From an uncultured Eubacteriales bacterium (GTDB lineage Bacteria; Bacillota; Clostridia; Oscillospirales; CAG-272), in NCBI GenBank assembly GCA_949299535.1, contig CASGAQ010000003.1, positions 1 to 64,000 on the forward strand: a stretch of 64,000 bases of DNA, in the 5' to 3' direction. Positions within the stretch are counted from its first letter, which is position 1. Each line of letters starts with the position of its first letter. Made by a program: the position numbers and the translations under genes. Below are positions 1 through 8,698 of this stretch, piece after piece. The notes below the pieces were generated by a model. The model was given only the letters and a program-made list of their open reading frames with translations. It did not search any database and was not told where the DNA came from.

Positions 1-20
1 TTTAATTATACCAAAAAGCA

Positions 21-58
21 AGCGGATGCTCAATACCTTTCGGTAAATAGCATCCGCT
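21..58. terminator. Bidirectional hairpin terminator ending the surface-protein operon
   Basis: The arms AGCGGATGCT (21-30) and AGCATCCGCT (49-58) pair perfectly around an 18-nt loop. A T-run follows on the plus strand and GCTTTTTGG follows on the minus strand, so it can stop the leftward surface operon and any rightward gene left of the window. Confidence 0.7.
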
Positions 59-69
59 TTTTCTGTTTT

Positions 70-100
70 GGGGCTATCTTAATGAGACAGCCCCTTTTTT
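70..100 (+). terminator. Rho-independent terminator for a gene left of the window
   Basis: GGGGCTATCTT pairs with GAGACAGCCCC with small mismatches, followed by a seven-T run on the plus strand. There is no T-run on the minus strand, so it serves rightward transcription. Confidence 0.6.
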
Positions 101-642
101 TATTTTACGAGAGTAGTATTTATATAGAAGAAACCGCGGCTCGTTTCATCATCGGGAGAATAAGTCGCTATCTTTATCATTACCGGAGTTTGCTCTTTGC
201 TCAGTCTTTTCTTCAGAGTCAAACTTTCCACATATTCTCCGGGACAAATAAAGCCGCTCTTGCCGATAAGTTTATCAGGCTCCGCCGCCGTGATCTCGCC
301 ATTTTCATTATATGTGAATTTCACCGTGTATATCTCGGCGCGGATATATAAATCGTTCGTTTCGGGATTTGTAAGATATAACTTAACTTCTTTTCCGTCG
401 ATTATATCAGGAGCGCCGCATATGGCGATGTCGCAAATATCCGTTGCGCTGTAAACGCTGTATCCGTATTCTTCGGGAAGCTCACCCGGAGTGCCGACAG
501 TTCTTTTCGAATCCAAAAGCTCCGGCTCCCTCGTTATCATGAAAGCAAACAATAAAATCGAAAGTGATATTATCAAGAGCGCAACCACACCGAATATTAT
601 ATTACGAACTAATGAAGTATAACATATCTTTTTTCCAGTCAT
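100..642 (-). CDS. Single-pass membrane protein with extracytoplasmic beta domain, last gene of the surface operon
   Basis: Function unknown. The protein has a short basic N-terminus, one hydrophobic helix at about residues 14-36 and an extracytoplasmic domain of about 140 residues. The start at 642 is preferred because AGAGGA lies 5-6 nt upstream; an upstream in-frame ATG at 660 lacks a ribosome site. Its C-terminal domain resembles that of the membrane protein at the other end of the operon (8699-10189). Both have a Pro-Glu-Thr segment, a G-x-I-x-PG-x-Y or similar turn and a final strand with a Y-[SD]-P-[DE] motif. It lies 46 nt after the upstream gene. A role as membrane partner or anchor for the secreted proteins is inference. 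Confidence 0.75.
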   Translation of the reverse strand: MTGKKICYTSLVRNIIFGVVALLIISLSILLFAFMITREPELLDSKRTVGTPGELPEEYGYSVYSATDICDIAICGAPDIIDGKEVKLYLTNPETNDLYIRAEIYTVKFTYNENGEITAAEPDKLIGKSGFICPGEYVESLTLKKRLSKEQTPVMIKIATYSPDDETSRGFFYINTTLVK

Positions 643-688
643 AAAAATCCTCTTTAACATCTATGCTGAGTCACTCAATAAAATTGAT

Positions 689-1387
689 TTAATTCTGTCC
701 GCTTTCATTATCGGAAGATAACGATATTTCCAAAGTAAGTTGACCTATAACGGCAAGATTAGAACTAACAAAATCCTGTACGATTTCATTATCGGAAGTA
801 ATAGTCGTAATAGTCGGTTTTCCTGAAAGCGAAAAATAAATTTCTTCATTACCGTTTTCAGTCATATCAAAAGAATATGAATTGGGATTATTTTCATTCA
901 AACAATTTACCGATAAAAAATCGTTGCTTGAGTAAAAAAACATTTTAACGCAGTCGGCATCAAGATTAACGCAGTTGGCATCAAGATTACCCAATTCAAA
1001 ATTCAAATTTATACGAACAGGATCTTCGATAGACATGATATTAACGCTTATCTTATTTGCGTTTCCGTCAAAGCCATACCAACCGGGACTGCCTTGTTTA
1101 GTGTCGGCGGAAGGATCGGCAGAACTTTGATTGCTTTTATAACAAAGATCATTTACGTCCCATGTGCCGTAGTCATAATAGAAGCCGAAAGAGCCGAATT
1201 CTATCTCTATTGCATATATATATCGCTCGTTATTTCCAGGATCAATATCAACAGATGGAGAAGTTGTATCCTCCGTTGTTTCATCGACAGCAAACGTGTT
1301 TAACGTACAAGTCAGAATCAAAATCAATGCCGTCAAAACAGCGCAAAGAGACTTTGCGGTATTATTCAGTTTTTCGAAAGATTTCAT
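689..1387 (-). CDS. Secreted protein, divergent YAVDIEYG/WDVN family
   Basis: Function unknown. A signal peptide covers about residues 1-33 (basic start, a long Leu/Ile core, cleavage near TFAVDE). The mature part contains YAIEIEFG, an aromatic strand and TWDVN, matching the module found in the neighbouring secreted proteins, and ends with SLSGKPTI followed by a G-x-LTLEI strand. The NHSD motif is replaced by a different segment. The ribosome site AGAGGTG lies 7 nt before the ATG. There is no sortase motif or SLH domain, so any surface retention would depend on partners. It sits 27 nt after the preceding gene in the same transcription unit. Confidence 0.8.
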   Translation of the reverse strand: MKSFEKLNNTAKSLCAVLTALILILTCTLNTFAVDETTEDTTSPSVDIDPGNNERYIYAIEIEFGSFGFYYDYGTWDVNDLCYKSNQSSADPSADTKQGSPGWYGFDGNANKISVNIMSIEDPVRINLNFELGNLDANCVNLDADCVKMFFYSSNDFLSVNCLNENNPNSYSFDMTENGNEEIYFSLSGKPTITTITSDNEIVQDFVSSNLAVIGQLTLEISLSSDNESGQN

Positions 1388-1414
1388 ATAGCAACACCTC
1401 TTTTCACCGTTTTT

Positions 1415-1999
1415 TCAATTTCCGTAGAAATATTCCCCGTTTGTGGCATAACCGCTTGCAGGTATTATATCCACGCAGACATAGATGCGTTTTTCGCCTT
1501 TCCATGAATCAACATACGGGTAATTTTCTATATTTATATTCATTTTTTCAAAATAAGGTTCCGATTCATGTGCAACGGGACAAGAATCTATAAAAGTATT
1601 TTCCAAACCTTTTCTCAAGATAACAACACCGCTTTTATCGAAATCTTCTTTGTTTAAATGAACTGTAACCGAAATAGGAGTATCGGAGTGATTTATAACG
1701 ATAAGTTCAACCTCCGACTGTTTTTTTCCCAACATCAGCCAATCACCGTAAGATATGCTTGATTCACCCGTTTCGGTGTTTGTTTCGACGCCGCGAAGAT
1801 TAAAAGAGAATTTCATGCTGTAATATATTATATCGCAGGAATAGCGGTATTTGTACCCCGTAATTTCAACATTTATAAGAATATCCGATTCAGCCGAATC
1901 GATGTCGGCGGCAAAGGATAAAAAATTCAGCATAGTAAAACAGCCTATCAACACAATAACAACCGCTGTTTTCACAAAATACGCCGCACATAATTTCAT
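1415..1999 (-). CDS. Secreted protein, most divergent member of the operon family
   Basis: Function unknown. An N-terminal hydrophobic signal segment (about residues 8-30) is followed by a domain of about 160 residues. It keeps the order of the family module: YRYSCDIIYY in place of YAVDIEYG, then an aromatic strand, then IVINHSDTPISV, which is a good match to the NHSD signature. The WDVN motif is not recognisable; a GDW occurs at the equivalent place. An AAAGGCGG ribosome site precedes the ATG by about 9 nt. It lies between two clearer family members, so I treat it as a paralogue on context plus motif. Confidence 0.75.
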   Translation of the reverse strand: MKLCAAYFVKTAVVIVLIGCFTMLNFLSFAADIDSAESDILINVEITGYKYRYSCDIIYYSMKFSFNLRGVETNTETGESSISYGDWLMLGKKQSEVELIVINHSDTPISVTVHLNKEDFDKSGVVILRKGLENTFIDSCPVAHESEPYFEKMNINIENYPYVDSWKGEKRIYVCVDIIPASGYATNGEYFYGN

Positions 2000-2161
2000 A
2001 TTCTTATTACCGCCTTTCTTTCGCTTTTTTTGTTCCGGCGGAGGAATCCATCGCGGCTGGTTCCTCCGCCGTTATCATATAGTTAGTCAATTAAACATGT
2101 AAACGAGATAATGCGTCAATACATTATCATCAAACCAATATATCAGTTACCGGTTTCAACT

Positions 2162-2761
2162 TCAGGTGGCAGGAGCTATGGTTACAGTCAATGTACCGAG
2201 AGTAATACTGTTTATTTGAGAAATATTGGGTTTACCTGTAAGTCCGTAAGTAACAGTATCACTAGGAGCTTTGCCGCTTTGTGGACAACCAGGAATTTCA
2301 ACTTTCGTATCTGCCACATAACCATCAAACTCAAGATTAATGTTTCCGTATTTATCAACATCAAAATCTTCTTTGCGTTCAAATTTAGCTGCATAGGTAA
2401 TAGCCTTGTCAGAGTGGTTGTCTATCGTTACTGTGGAGCTTGCAGGAGACCATACACCACCGTCGTTACCAATTATATATTCGTGCTTGTTGGGATCCCA
2501 TGTAGCACCTGTGCTATATCTAAAATTCGTATCAGAGAAAGTGATATCAACTGCATATTTACTTAAAAAGTTGCCATCTACTTCGAAAGTGATATCAGCA
2601 GATCCTGTACCACCGGTCCAACCTTCTGCAGTGGCACCTGTAAGATTTCCAATGCCTGTTTCCTCATGGATACCGTCGCCGGTTACTGCTGCGAAAGCTG
2701 TTACTGTGCAAAGAGCCGCGATCATGCAAACAGCAACAAAGATTGAAAGGATTTTTTTCAT
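2162..2761 (-). CDS. Secreted protein with YAVDI/WDPN/NHSD module
   Basis: Function unknown. A signal peptide of about 24 residues (MKKILSIF start, Ala-rich cleavage at AFAA) precedes one copy of the operon's shared module. KYAVDITF is followed by a strand, TWDPN, then VTIDNHSD, and it ends in GLTGKPNI plus LGTLTVTI. This is a clean stand-alone version of the module at the C-terminus of the 1442-residue protein. A strong AAGGAGG lies 5 nt before the ATG, so translation should be high. The upstream 148-nt gap contains an imperfect hairpin and four 11-bp repeats. A structural subunit of a surface layer or fibre is a plausible inference only. Confidence 0.85.
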   Translation of the reverse strand: MKKILSIFVAVCMIAALCTVTAFAAVTGDGIHEETGIGNLTGATAEGWTGGTGSADITFEVDGNFLSKYAVDITFSDTNFRYSTGATWDPNKHEYIIGNDGGVWSPASSTVTIDNHSDKAITYAAKFERKEDFDVDKYGNINLEFDGYVADTKVEIPGCPQSGKAPSDTVTYGLTGKPNISQINSITLGTLTVTIAPAT

Positions 2762-2836
2762 AAAAACCTCCTTAGAATAAATTTATTTTTACAAACGCAA
2801 AAGCGTTTTGTAAACAAAATTGTTATTTAGTCATAG

Positions 2837-2880
2837 CTGTTTTTTTGCTGTTTTTTGGCTGTTTTTTGACTGTTTTTTGC
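2837..2880. repeat. Four tandem 11-bp repeats between two secreted-protein genes
   Basis: The units are CTGTTTTTTTG, CTGTTTTTTGG, CTGTTTTTTGA and CTGTTTTTTGC, each exactly 11 bp. On the minus strand they put four A-runs in phase with the helix in the leader of the 2162-2761 gene. They could bend DNA, act as an mRNA feature or vary in number by slippage. Confidence 0.85.
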
Positions 2881-2909
2881 TCTGTGTGAAAAAATTTAAA
2901 TTATTATAA

Positions 2910-3539
2910 TCAAGCGCCTGCTGGTGTTGAGTCTTTGGAAATAGTTACCACAATCGTTGCAACAGGCAATTTCATAGAATCTCCATCTGTTTCAGAATCT
3001 GTTGCAAAATAGTTGTTAATTACATCACTCCAAGTACCGGAGTCAGCAGGTTGAACGAAAAACTCGACAGGTGTTGATAAGGAACTTACTTCATCGTCGG
3101 TGGCGTTGGGTTCTGTCTTATTAATTGTCTCCTTAATAGCTGAAAATTCCGTTGTCAAAGTACACCCATTTATAGCTGTTACGTTAATATTCTGATATAC
3201 CGGAAGGTCAGAGTGGTTGACTATTTTTATTGTAGTTAATATTTCTTGCGGTGTATTGTCTGCTTCTCCACCTTGTGCAACATACTTATGCGCGTTAACA
3301 TCCCAAACCCAACCCGTATCAAATGTAAAATCCACCTGACCGTATTCGATGTCTACTGCATAACGATGCTGGACACCTCCTGTAATATTCAGAGTGATGT
3401 TTGTTTCACTCCTTTCCGGTTCAAAAGTGGGTACACCGTCTGAACCACCAACAATTCTTGCTGCGAATGAGTTCATGCTGAATGCCGAAATGATAAGTGC
3501 GGATGAAAGAAGTGTCGCCCAAATTTTTTGTTTTTTCAT
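2910..3539 (-). CDS. Secreted protein with YAVDIEYG/WDVN/NHSD module
   Basis: Function unknown. A signal peptide of about 26 residues ends at NSFAA. The module is textbook for this operon: HRYAVDIEYG, a Phe/Thr strand, VWDVNAHKY, then IKIVNHSDLPV. A further segment of about 90 residues is rich in Thr, Ser and Asp and contains one Cys. The final strand is IVVTI. There is no anchor motif. AAGGAG lies 8 nt before the ATG. The gene is followed by the 11-bp tandem repeats before the next family member. Its close similarity to the 3634-4239 product points to tandem duplication followed by divergence. Confidence 0.85.
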   Translation of the reverse strand: MKKQKIWATLLSSALIISAFSMNSFAARIVGGSDGVPTFEPERSETNITLNITGGVQHRYAVDIEYGQVDFTFDTGWVWDVNAHKYVAQGGEADNTPQEILTTIKIVNHSDLPVYQNINVTAINGCTLTTEFSAIKETINKTEPNATDDEVSSLSTPVEFFVQPADSGTWSDVINNYFATDSETDGDSMKLPVATIVVTISKDSTPAGA

Positions 3540-3633
3540 TTTGAAAATCTCCTTTTGTAAAAATTTTTTTGTTTTTATAAATATATTTTTATAAATATAT
3601 TTTATAAACTGAATAATATGTTTTTTTGGAGTT

Positions 3634-4239
3634 CTACGCTCCTTTTTCTACCGTCACGGTCAATGAACCGAGACGGTATATGCCTCCGTCGGGAGTTATG
3701 TTAGACAAAACATGCTTTACTATAGCGTCCCATGAACTCGACGTCGACGGTGTGATCTGAACCCTCATTGTTTTTGAAGAAGGGTTGCTGCTATTGACTT
3801 GTGTGCCTGGAATGGCCAGATAATCCGACGAATCTCCATATTGCACGCTTTCTTCCAGCTCCACACCATCTGCTAAATTGATATTGGCATAAACTTTAAC
3901 TTCGACGTCAGAGTGATTTATAAATTTACAATCAAAAGAGTAAGAAGAGTCAGCGGTTCCGTTTACTTCATATTCATAATTGTTGACATCCCAAACCGCC
4001 TCGCCGTTAAACGTCATGCTAAAACCTTCTGCGGGATATTCCAGATCCACCGCATATCGATGTTCTGTTTCCACAACTTTAAGTTTTATTTCTGTTGTGG
4101 AATCCGTATCAGAAATTATGGAATCCACACCGTTTTCGCCGCCTATCAATTTATCAACAGAAGCACCGAGGGTATGCATTGAAAACATACCCAATGCAAG
4201 AAAAACAGCTATGAAATTTTTTATAATATATTTTTTCAT
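3634..4239 (-). CDS. Secreted protein with YAVDLEY/WDVN/NHSD module
   Basis: Function unknown. The start at 4239 is preferred because GAGAGG is 8 nt upstream; an ATG at 4245 is too close. The signal peptide (MKKYIIKN start, core about residues 8-24) precedes a short linker with GGENGVDSI. The module follows: HRYAVDLEY, an aromatic strand, VWDVNNYEY, then CKFINHSDVEV and a terminal LGSLTVTV strand. The GGENGV/GGSDGV linker is shared with the 2910-3539 product, supporting recent common origin. The gap to the upstream 1442-residue gene is 34 nt, so the two are almost certainly co-transcribed. Confidence 0.85.
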   Translation of the reverse strand: MKKYIIKNFIAVFLALGMFSMHTLGASVDKLIGGENGVDSIISDTDSTTEIKLKVVETEHRYAVDLEYPAEGFSMTFNGEAVWDVNNYEYEVNGTADSSYSFDCKFINHSDVEVKVYANINLADGVELEESVQYGDSSDYLAIPGTQVNSSNPSSKTMRVQITPSTSSSWDAIVKHVLSNITPDGGIYRLGSLTVTVEKGA

Positions 4240-4273
4240 AATCATATCCTCTCATCTGTGCCTTTGTTTTTGG

Positions 4274-7200
4274 TCAAGGTGTATTTGTTGTGGTTGTCTT
4301 TAATATCGTTACCGTGATCCAACCTACTGTCGTAAACTCATCTGACGCACCGATCTGCGGAGTTCCCGTAAGTTCAAGTGTCACATAGTATTCTCCCGCT
4401 GTACCTTGAGTTTCCTCGCCCTCGGGAGGAGTTGCCTTATCGACAGTAAAAAATTGCGGTGTTTCTGTCTGATCTGGCTGTTTAATTTCAGTCTTTTTAC
4501 CTTTAGGGTAATGATACAAAATCGATTCGATACCCATTTCGCTATCCCCTTGCATTTGGTAAAGAAAATGTATGCCGGATTCTATCGAGAATTTTACTTC
4601 TCTGTTTGAACGGTTTTTAATTGTTATTTTGTTATTTATGTCATCAAATCCACCCCATCTACTTTCGTTGGGAACCTCCTCATAACTATAGTTGTTCACA
4701 TCCCAAACAGTCTTGGAATATGTAAACTCCATATTTCCGTATTCGATATCAACTGCATATTTTGCTCCACGCTCACCGCTGCCTATCGTACGAGCTTTTA
4801 TGTGCTCAAGATGCTTTGTGCTGCTCGGAGAATGATAATCCACTCTTTTATCGGTGCCATCGAAAATAAGGTATGTGTCTTCTGTCGTCGGGAAGAATTT
4901 GCGCCATTGACCCGTTTCCGTTTTTTTGAACATTGCGCCCGTAGTATCATACGATATCTGTCCCGGAACAAGATAGTAGTAGTAGTTTCCCGAATCTTTT
5001 TTTAATCCGGTTAAAACATAGTTTTTACCGCTTTCTGCAGACAAAACGGGGTTGGTTATTTTGATTTTTACATCGCTATAGCCTATCGTTTTATCATTAT
5101 ATGCGACAGTATATCCATCGGCATCCTCGTCAAGAGTTACCGTATCACCCTGTATTACATCGTCAAAATATATTGCACCGGGGTTTCCAATTGTCGGGGT
5201 AAATTCAGCAAGATCTTTTACGGTCGTATGCCAGTTTTGAATAGATACTATCTTTATCTCTCGCTTGGATATTGTGAAGCACTTCATACCGTAAGCTTCG
5301 TACTTCTTCGTCTCCAGCTCGGCTACAACAAAGTATGTTCCTGCGTCTTTGGGTGCGGAGGAAAGGAGTGTTTTTGCTTCGCCTTCATCATAAGTTCCGT
5401 TGCCATCAGCATCATCATAACTGTAATAAGTATAGTTTATACTATTGCGATCCTCGTCGGTGAGGATTGATGATATATCTTCCTTATTGTAGGTAACTGT
5501 TCCATTTACAGTTAATATTATGTTGAATTTTCGCTCTATTTCTTCAGGGGTGTCATCGTTATTACTTGAGTATCGTTTTATCGTTACTATATAATTGTCT
5601 TTTCTGTAAACTTCATAAGCTTCTTTTCCGCCGATAATGCCTGCGTTTTTCAAGTCTTCCCTTGCTTTGTCCAAATCGCTAAGATCATATGTCGAACTTA
5701 CAAGATTAAAATAATTAAAATCAACTATATTATAAACAGTTCCGTCTCGACCTCGTTTAATACCTATTGAACGATCGTTTTCATTTTCGACGATGTAATA
5801 CCGGTACCGGCCAATCTCAAAATAATTATCATTAGGTATTTCCTGAACATATTTACCTGTGATATAGTACTTTGTATTAACTGAAATCTGTTGATCTCCA
5901 TATGAAATCAACGTTGTATATTGTATATAATGCTGACCATCATCATCTGTACCAGTCGATTCTTTTGCAACTTGAACATTAAAACCATACCGTCCATATG
6001 TGTAAATATAACTTGCGATGTCATTTGTATCCTGTTCGATGCTGATCCCGGCATCGTATTGTGTCGGATCATCACCGGTAAAACTATACATAAACATACC
6101 GTTGACCTCAGCAGAAACCGCTGCACCGTCATAGGTTTTATCCATATCAGCGATTCCGAACTCGTATTCCGGCTTTACGACAATAACTATTCTGTATGTA
6201 ACAGTTACCGTTATTTCTTCACCATTGATGTCCGTTGTTTTGTCCGTTTTCTTGAACCAAACAACCTCGTAACCGCTTGTGATATCAACATCACATTCCG
6301 CGGTGTATGTTATTGGATCTGCTGCCGTTTGCTCCACTTTATAGACTCCATAGTTTAAAACAGCATCTCCTATATAATACAAGGATTCATATGTAGTAGT
6401 TTTTCCTTCGTCCGTTGTTTCTGTATTCGAAAAATAAAGATCAATATGAACTCTTTCGGTTCCTGTCGGCATATAAACAGTATATCCGTATGTGCCTCTG
6501 CTGAAAACATCATCTCCTATATAGTCATACGACGAATCAAGTGTGTTATCGCTGTTGTATTTGAACACGTCTATATTCAAAAATGAACCTGCTGTCGGGT
6601 CGACGCTCATATTCGGAGTCTCACGATTCGTAGAGTTAGGACCGAAGGGAACATGCGTCTGAGAAATCGGGTAGTCTTCCGTACCATCATGGAGTTCCGA
6701 TGAATTAGGACCGGACTCCGTCTTTTTTATAAGAGCATATATGTCGTCATCCTTTGCCGAGGCATCTTTATAAGGAGCATGAAGAACATAACGACCGCCG
6801 TACAATTCAGGCAGCGGCAGTGAGATTGCAACCGCTTTATAATTTCCGGGAACAGTATATGTTCTTATCGGGTTATTGGTATCATAATAATATGTAAGTG
6901 GCTCTATGTTGGGACCAGGATAATAAATACTTCCTTTATCCTGCGTAATTTGCAAATCGGAATTTCCAATTACTGCATTGTTATCATGCCCGGGCTTAAC
7001 ACGCAGAGGATTTCCGTATTCGTCAACTCTATAATATTTTCCTTGTTCGCTATCGCAAGCATAATAGCGAATTTGACCTTTCTCATCTCTGGTTCCGGGG
7101 CTGTACGTAGGAGAGTTGATAATCCCATCCAAAAGGTCTGAAGCAGTGGTGTTTACAAGCATGGGATTTCCGAGTTTGTCTCTTTTTACAGGGTACAGTT

Positions 7201-8602
7201 TGAATGTACGTTGGTTTATATTCTCCGCAAATCTGATAAAGTATATATATCCGTTAGGATCAACAATTATGGAAGGCGCTTCATCAATATTTGTACCTTT
7301 ATTCGATATAGCGTACTTGGAAAAACTTGCCGCAGAAACATAAGCCGCAGAATTTACCGTTATGCTGTTATCAGCCATATCGGTGTTTTTACCGGAACCT
7401 ATTGCCGCAGTAGCTTCATTGGCTCCCTCCGGCTCGCCGGACTGCGCTGTTATATCGCCGCCGTTGAGCGTTATGGACAATCCGGAAGTTTTTCCTTCTG
7501 CGCCGCCGTTCAATATGGTAACATTATCCGTAGTACCTATACCTGCCGAAGCCGTGCCGCCGTAAGCCTTTACGGTGCCGCCGTTTATCTCTATATGATA
7601 AGAGTTTGAAAAAGTATCACTTTCCTTATTATTTGTCGAGTCACCGTCGCCGATACCTGCGGCAAATCTGCCGCCGACCGCCGTTATTTTTCCGCCGTTT
7701 ATCACTATCTGTGAAGACGTTGCCGCAGAGTTTACACCACCGCCTATACCCGCCGCGGTGTGTCCGCCGACCGCCGTTATTTTTCCGCTGTTTATGATTA
7801 TCTCTCCGGGCGTGCCGACTGTATAACTGCCCCCTGACGTGATTACGGAAGTGTTGTAAGAAGTTCCGCCGCCGATACCCGCGCCGCCGCCGTTCTCCTG
7901 ATCCATATATCCAGTGGGACCTTCATATGCAGCACCGACTTCGAAAATCGGGGTTCCTGCAATGGCAGCCGCAAGCATTTCTTTCGGCGTAGTAGGAACA
8001 CCTTTGTCTTTTCCATAATATTGATATGCGCCGAAAGCATAGAGATCGTCTGCGCCGATTATTGTAAGCGAAGCGCCGCTGTCGACCTGTATGCCCGCAT
8101 ATCCGCCATAATAAGCCCAAGTTTCACGCAACACGGAATCTGAATTTGATACATACCAGCCGTTGGTACCTGCGCGGAACACACATTCACCATCGAATCT
8201 GGCATTGACTTTCGCTCCGCCTGTTATGAGGAACGGCACCGTCGGAACATATACTCCGCCGCCTGCACGAGTCCAGCCAAGTTGAACGCCTGCGGCATAT
8301 AACTGATCGGCAGTAGCACCAGATACACTTTCATATCTGTTTATGGTCACTTTGTCGAATATGATATTGACCTCAATATCTCCGTTTACAGTAACGGAGT
8401 AAGCTCCGTCCGGGATGACAAAGTTGCTCGTACCCTTGTTATCTATCAAAGCCTGATTGATAACTATTACAGGCGAATCTTTAGTAAAATCAAATGTATA
8501 TGAATCTGCCGCAAATACATCTATCTCGAAAGGAGGTACAAACGACAATAACATACAGAGCGTGAGCGCAAAAACCATGACACGCTTAATACTTGATCTC
8601 AT
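4274..8602 (-). CDS. Large secreted surface protein: Gly-rich beta-helix, Ig-like repeats and C-terminal family module
   Basis: 1442 residues. A signal peptide (about 1-32) is followed by a region with regular INGGKITAVGG and AAGIGGG repeats (about 170-430), typical of beta-helix carbohydrate-binding-domain surface proteins. A long middle part holds Ig-like units, including KTYDGAAVSAEVNG and VTYNKEDISS with trailing GTYFVVAELE-type strands, reminiscent of bacterial MBG domains. Residues from about 1277 to the end form the operon's shared module: KYAVDIEYG, VWDVNNYSY, ITIKNRSN, then LTGTPQI and WITVTI. There is no LPXTG, SLH or transmembrane anchor. AAAGGAGT precedes the ATG. It is the natural candidate for the large structural or adhesive component, with the small proteins as stand-alone versions of its last domain (inference). 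Confidence 0.85.
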   Translation of the reverse strand: MRSSIKRVMVFALTLCMLLSFVPPFEIDVFAADSYTFDFTKDSPVIVINQALIDNKGTSNFVIPDGAYSVTVNGDIEVNIIFDKVTINRYESVSGATADQLYAAGVQLGWTRAGGGVYVPTVPFLITGGAKVNARFDGECVFRAGTNGWYVSNSDSVLRETWAYYGGYAGIQVDSGASLTIIGADDLYAFGAYQYYGKDKGVPTTPKEMLAAAIAGTPIFEVGAAYEGPTGYMDQENGGGAGIGGGTSYNTSVITSGGSYTVGTPGEIIINSGKITAVGGHTAAGIGGGVNSAATSSQIVINGGKITAVGGRFAAGIGDGDSTNNKESDTFSNSYHIEINGGTVKAYGGTASAGIGTTDNVTILNGGAEGKTSGLSITLNGGDITAQSGEPEGANEATAAIGSGKNTDMADNSITVNSAAYVSAASFSKYAISNKGTNIDEAPSIIVDPNGYIYFIRFAENINQRTFKLYPVKRDKLGNPMLVNTTASDLLDGIINSPTYSPGTRDEKGQIRYYACDSEQGKYYRVDEYGNPLRVKPGHDNNAVIGNSDLQITQDKGSIYYPGPNIEPLTYYYDTNNPIRTYTVPGNYKAVAISLPLPELYGGRYVLHAPYKDASAKDDDIYALIKKTESGPNSSELHDGTEDYPISQTHVPFGPNSTNRETPNMSVDPTAGSFLNIDVFKYNSDNTLDSSYDYIGDDVFSRGTYGYTVYMPTGTERVHIDLYFSNTETTDEGKTTTYESLYYIGDAVLNYGVYKVEQTAADPITYTAECDVDITSGYEVVWFKKTDKTTDINGEEITVTVTYRIVIVVKPEYEFGIADMDKTYDGAAVSAEVNGMFMYSFTGDDPTQYDAGISIEQDTNDIASYIYTYGRYGFNVQVAKESTGTDDDGQHYIQYTTLISYGDQQISVNTKYYITGKYVQEIPNDNYFEIGRYRYYIVENENDRSIGIKRGRDGTVYNIVDFNYFNLVSSTYDLSDLDKAREDLKNAGIIGGKEAYEVYRKDNYIVTIKRYSSNNDDTPEEIERKFNIILTVNGTVTYNKEDISSILTDEDRNSINYTYYSYDDADGNGTYDEGEAKTLLSSAPKDAGTYFVVAELETKKYEAYGMKCFTISKREIKIVSIQNWHTTVKDLAEFTPTIGNPGAIYFDDVIQGDTVTLDEDADGYTVAYNDKTIGYSDVKIKITNPVLSAESGKNYVLTGLKKDSGNYYYYLVPGQISYDTTGAMFKKTETGQWRKFFPTTEDTYLIFDGTDKRVDYHSPSSTKHLEHIKARTIGSGERGAKYAVDIEYGNMEFTYSKTVWDVNNYSYEEVPNESRWGGFDDINNKITIKNRSNREVKFSIESGIHFLYQMQGDSEMGIESILYHYPKGKKTEIKQPDQTETPQFFTVDKATPPEGEETQGTAGEYYVTLELTGTPQIGASDEFTTVGWITVTILKTTTTNTP

Positions 8603-8698
8603 TCGACAATACTCCTTTCGATTAAAAAATTTACATATATCATAAAGTAATTAAATATATTGCTTCTTGATTATTTTTTATTTTGAAAATTATATTTA

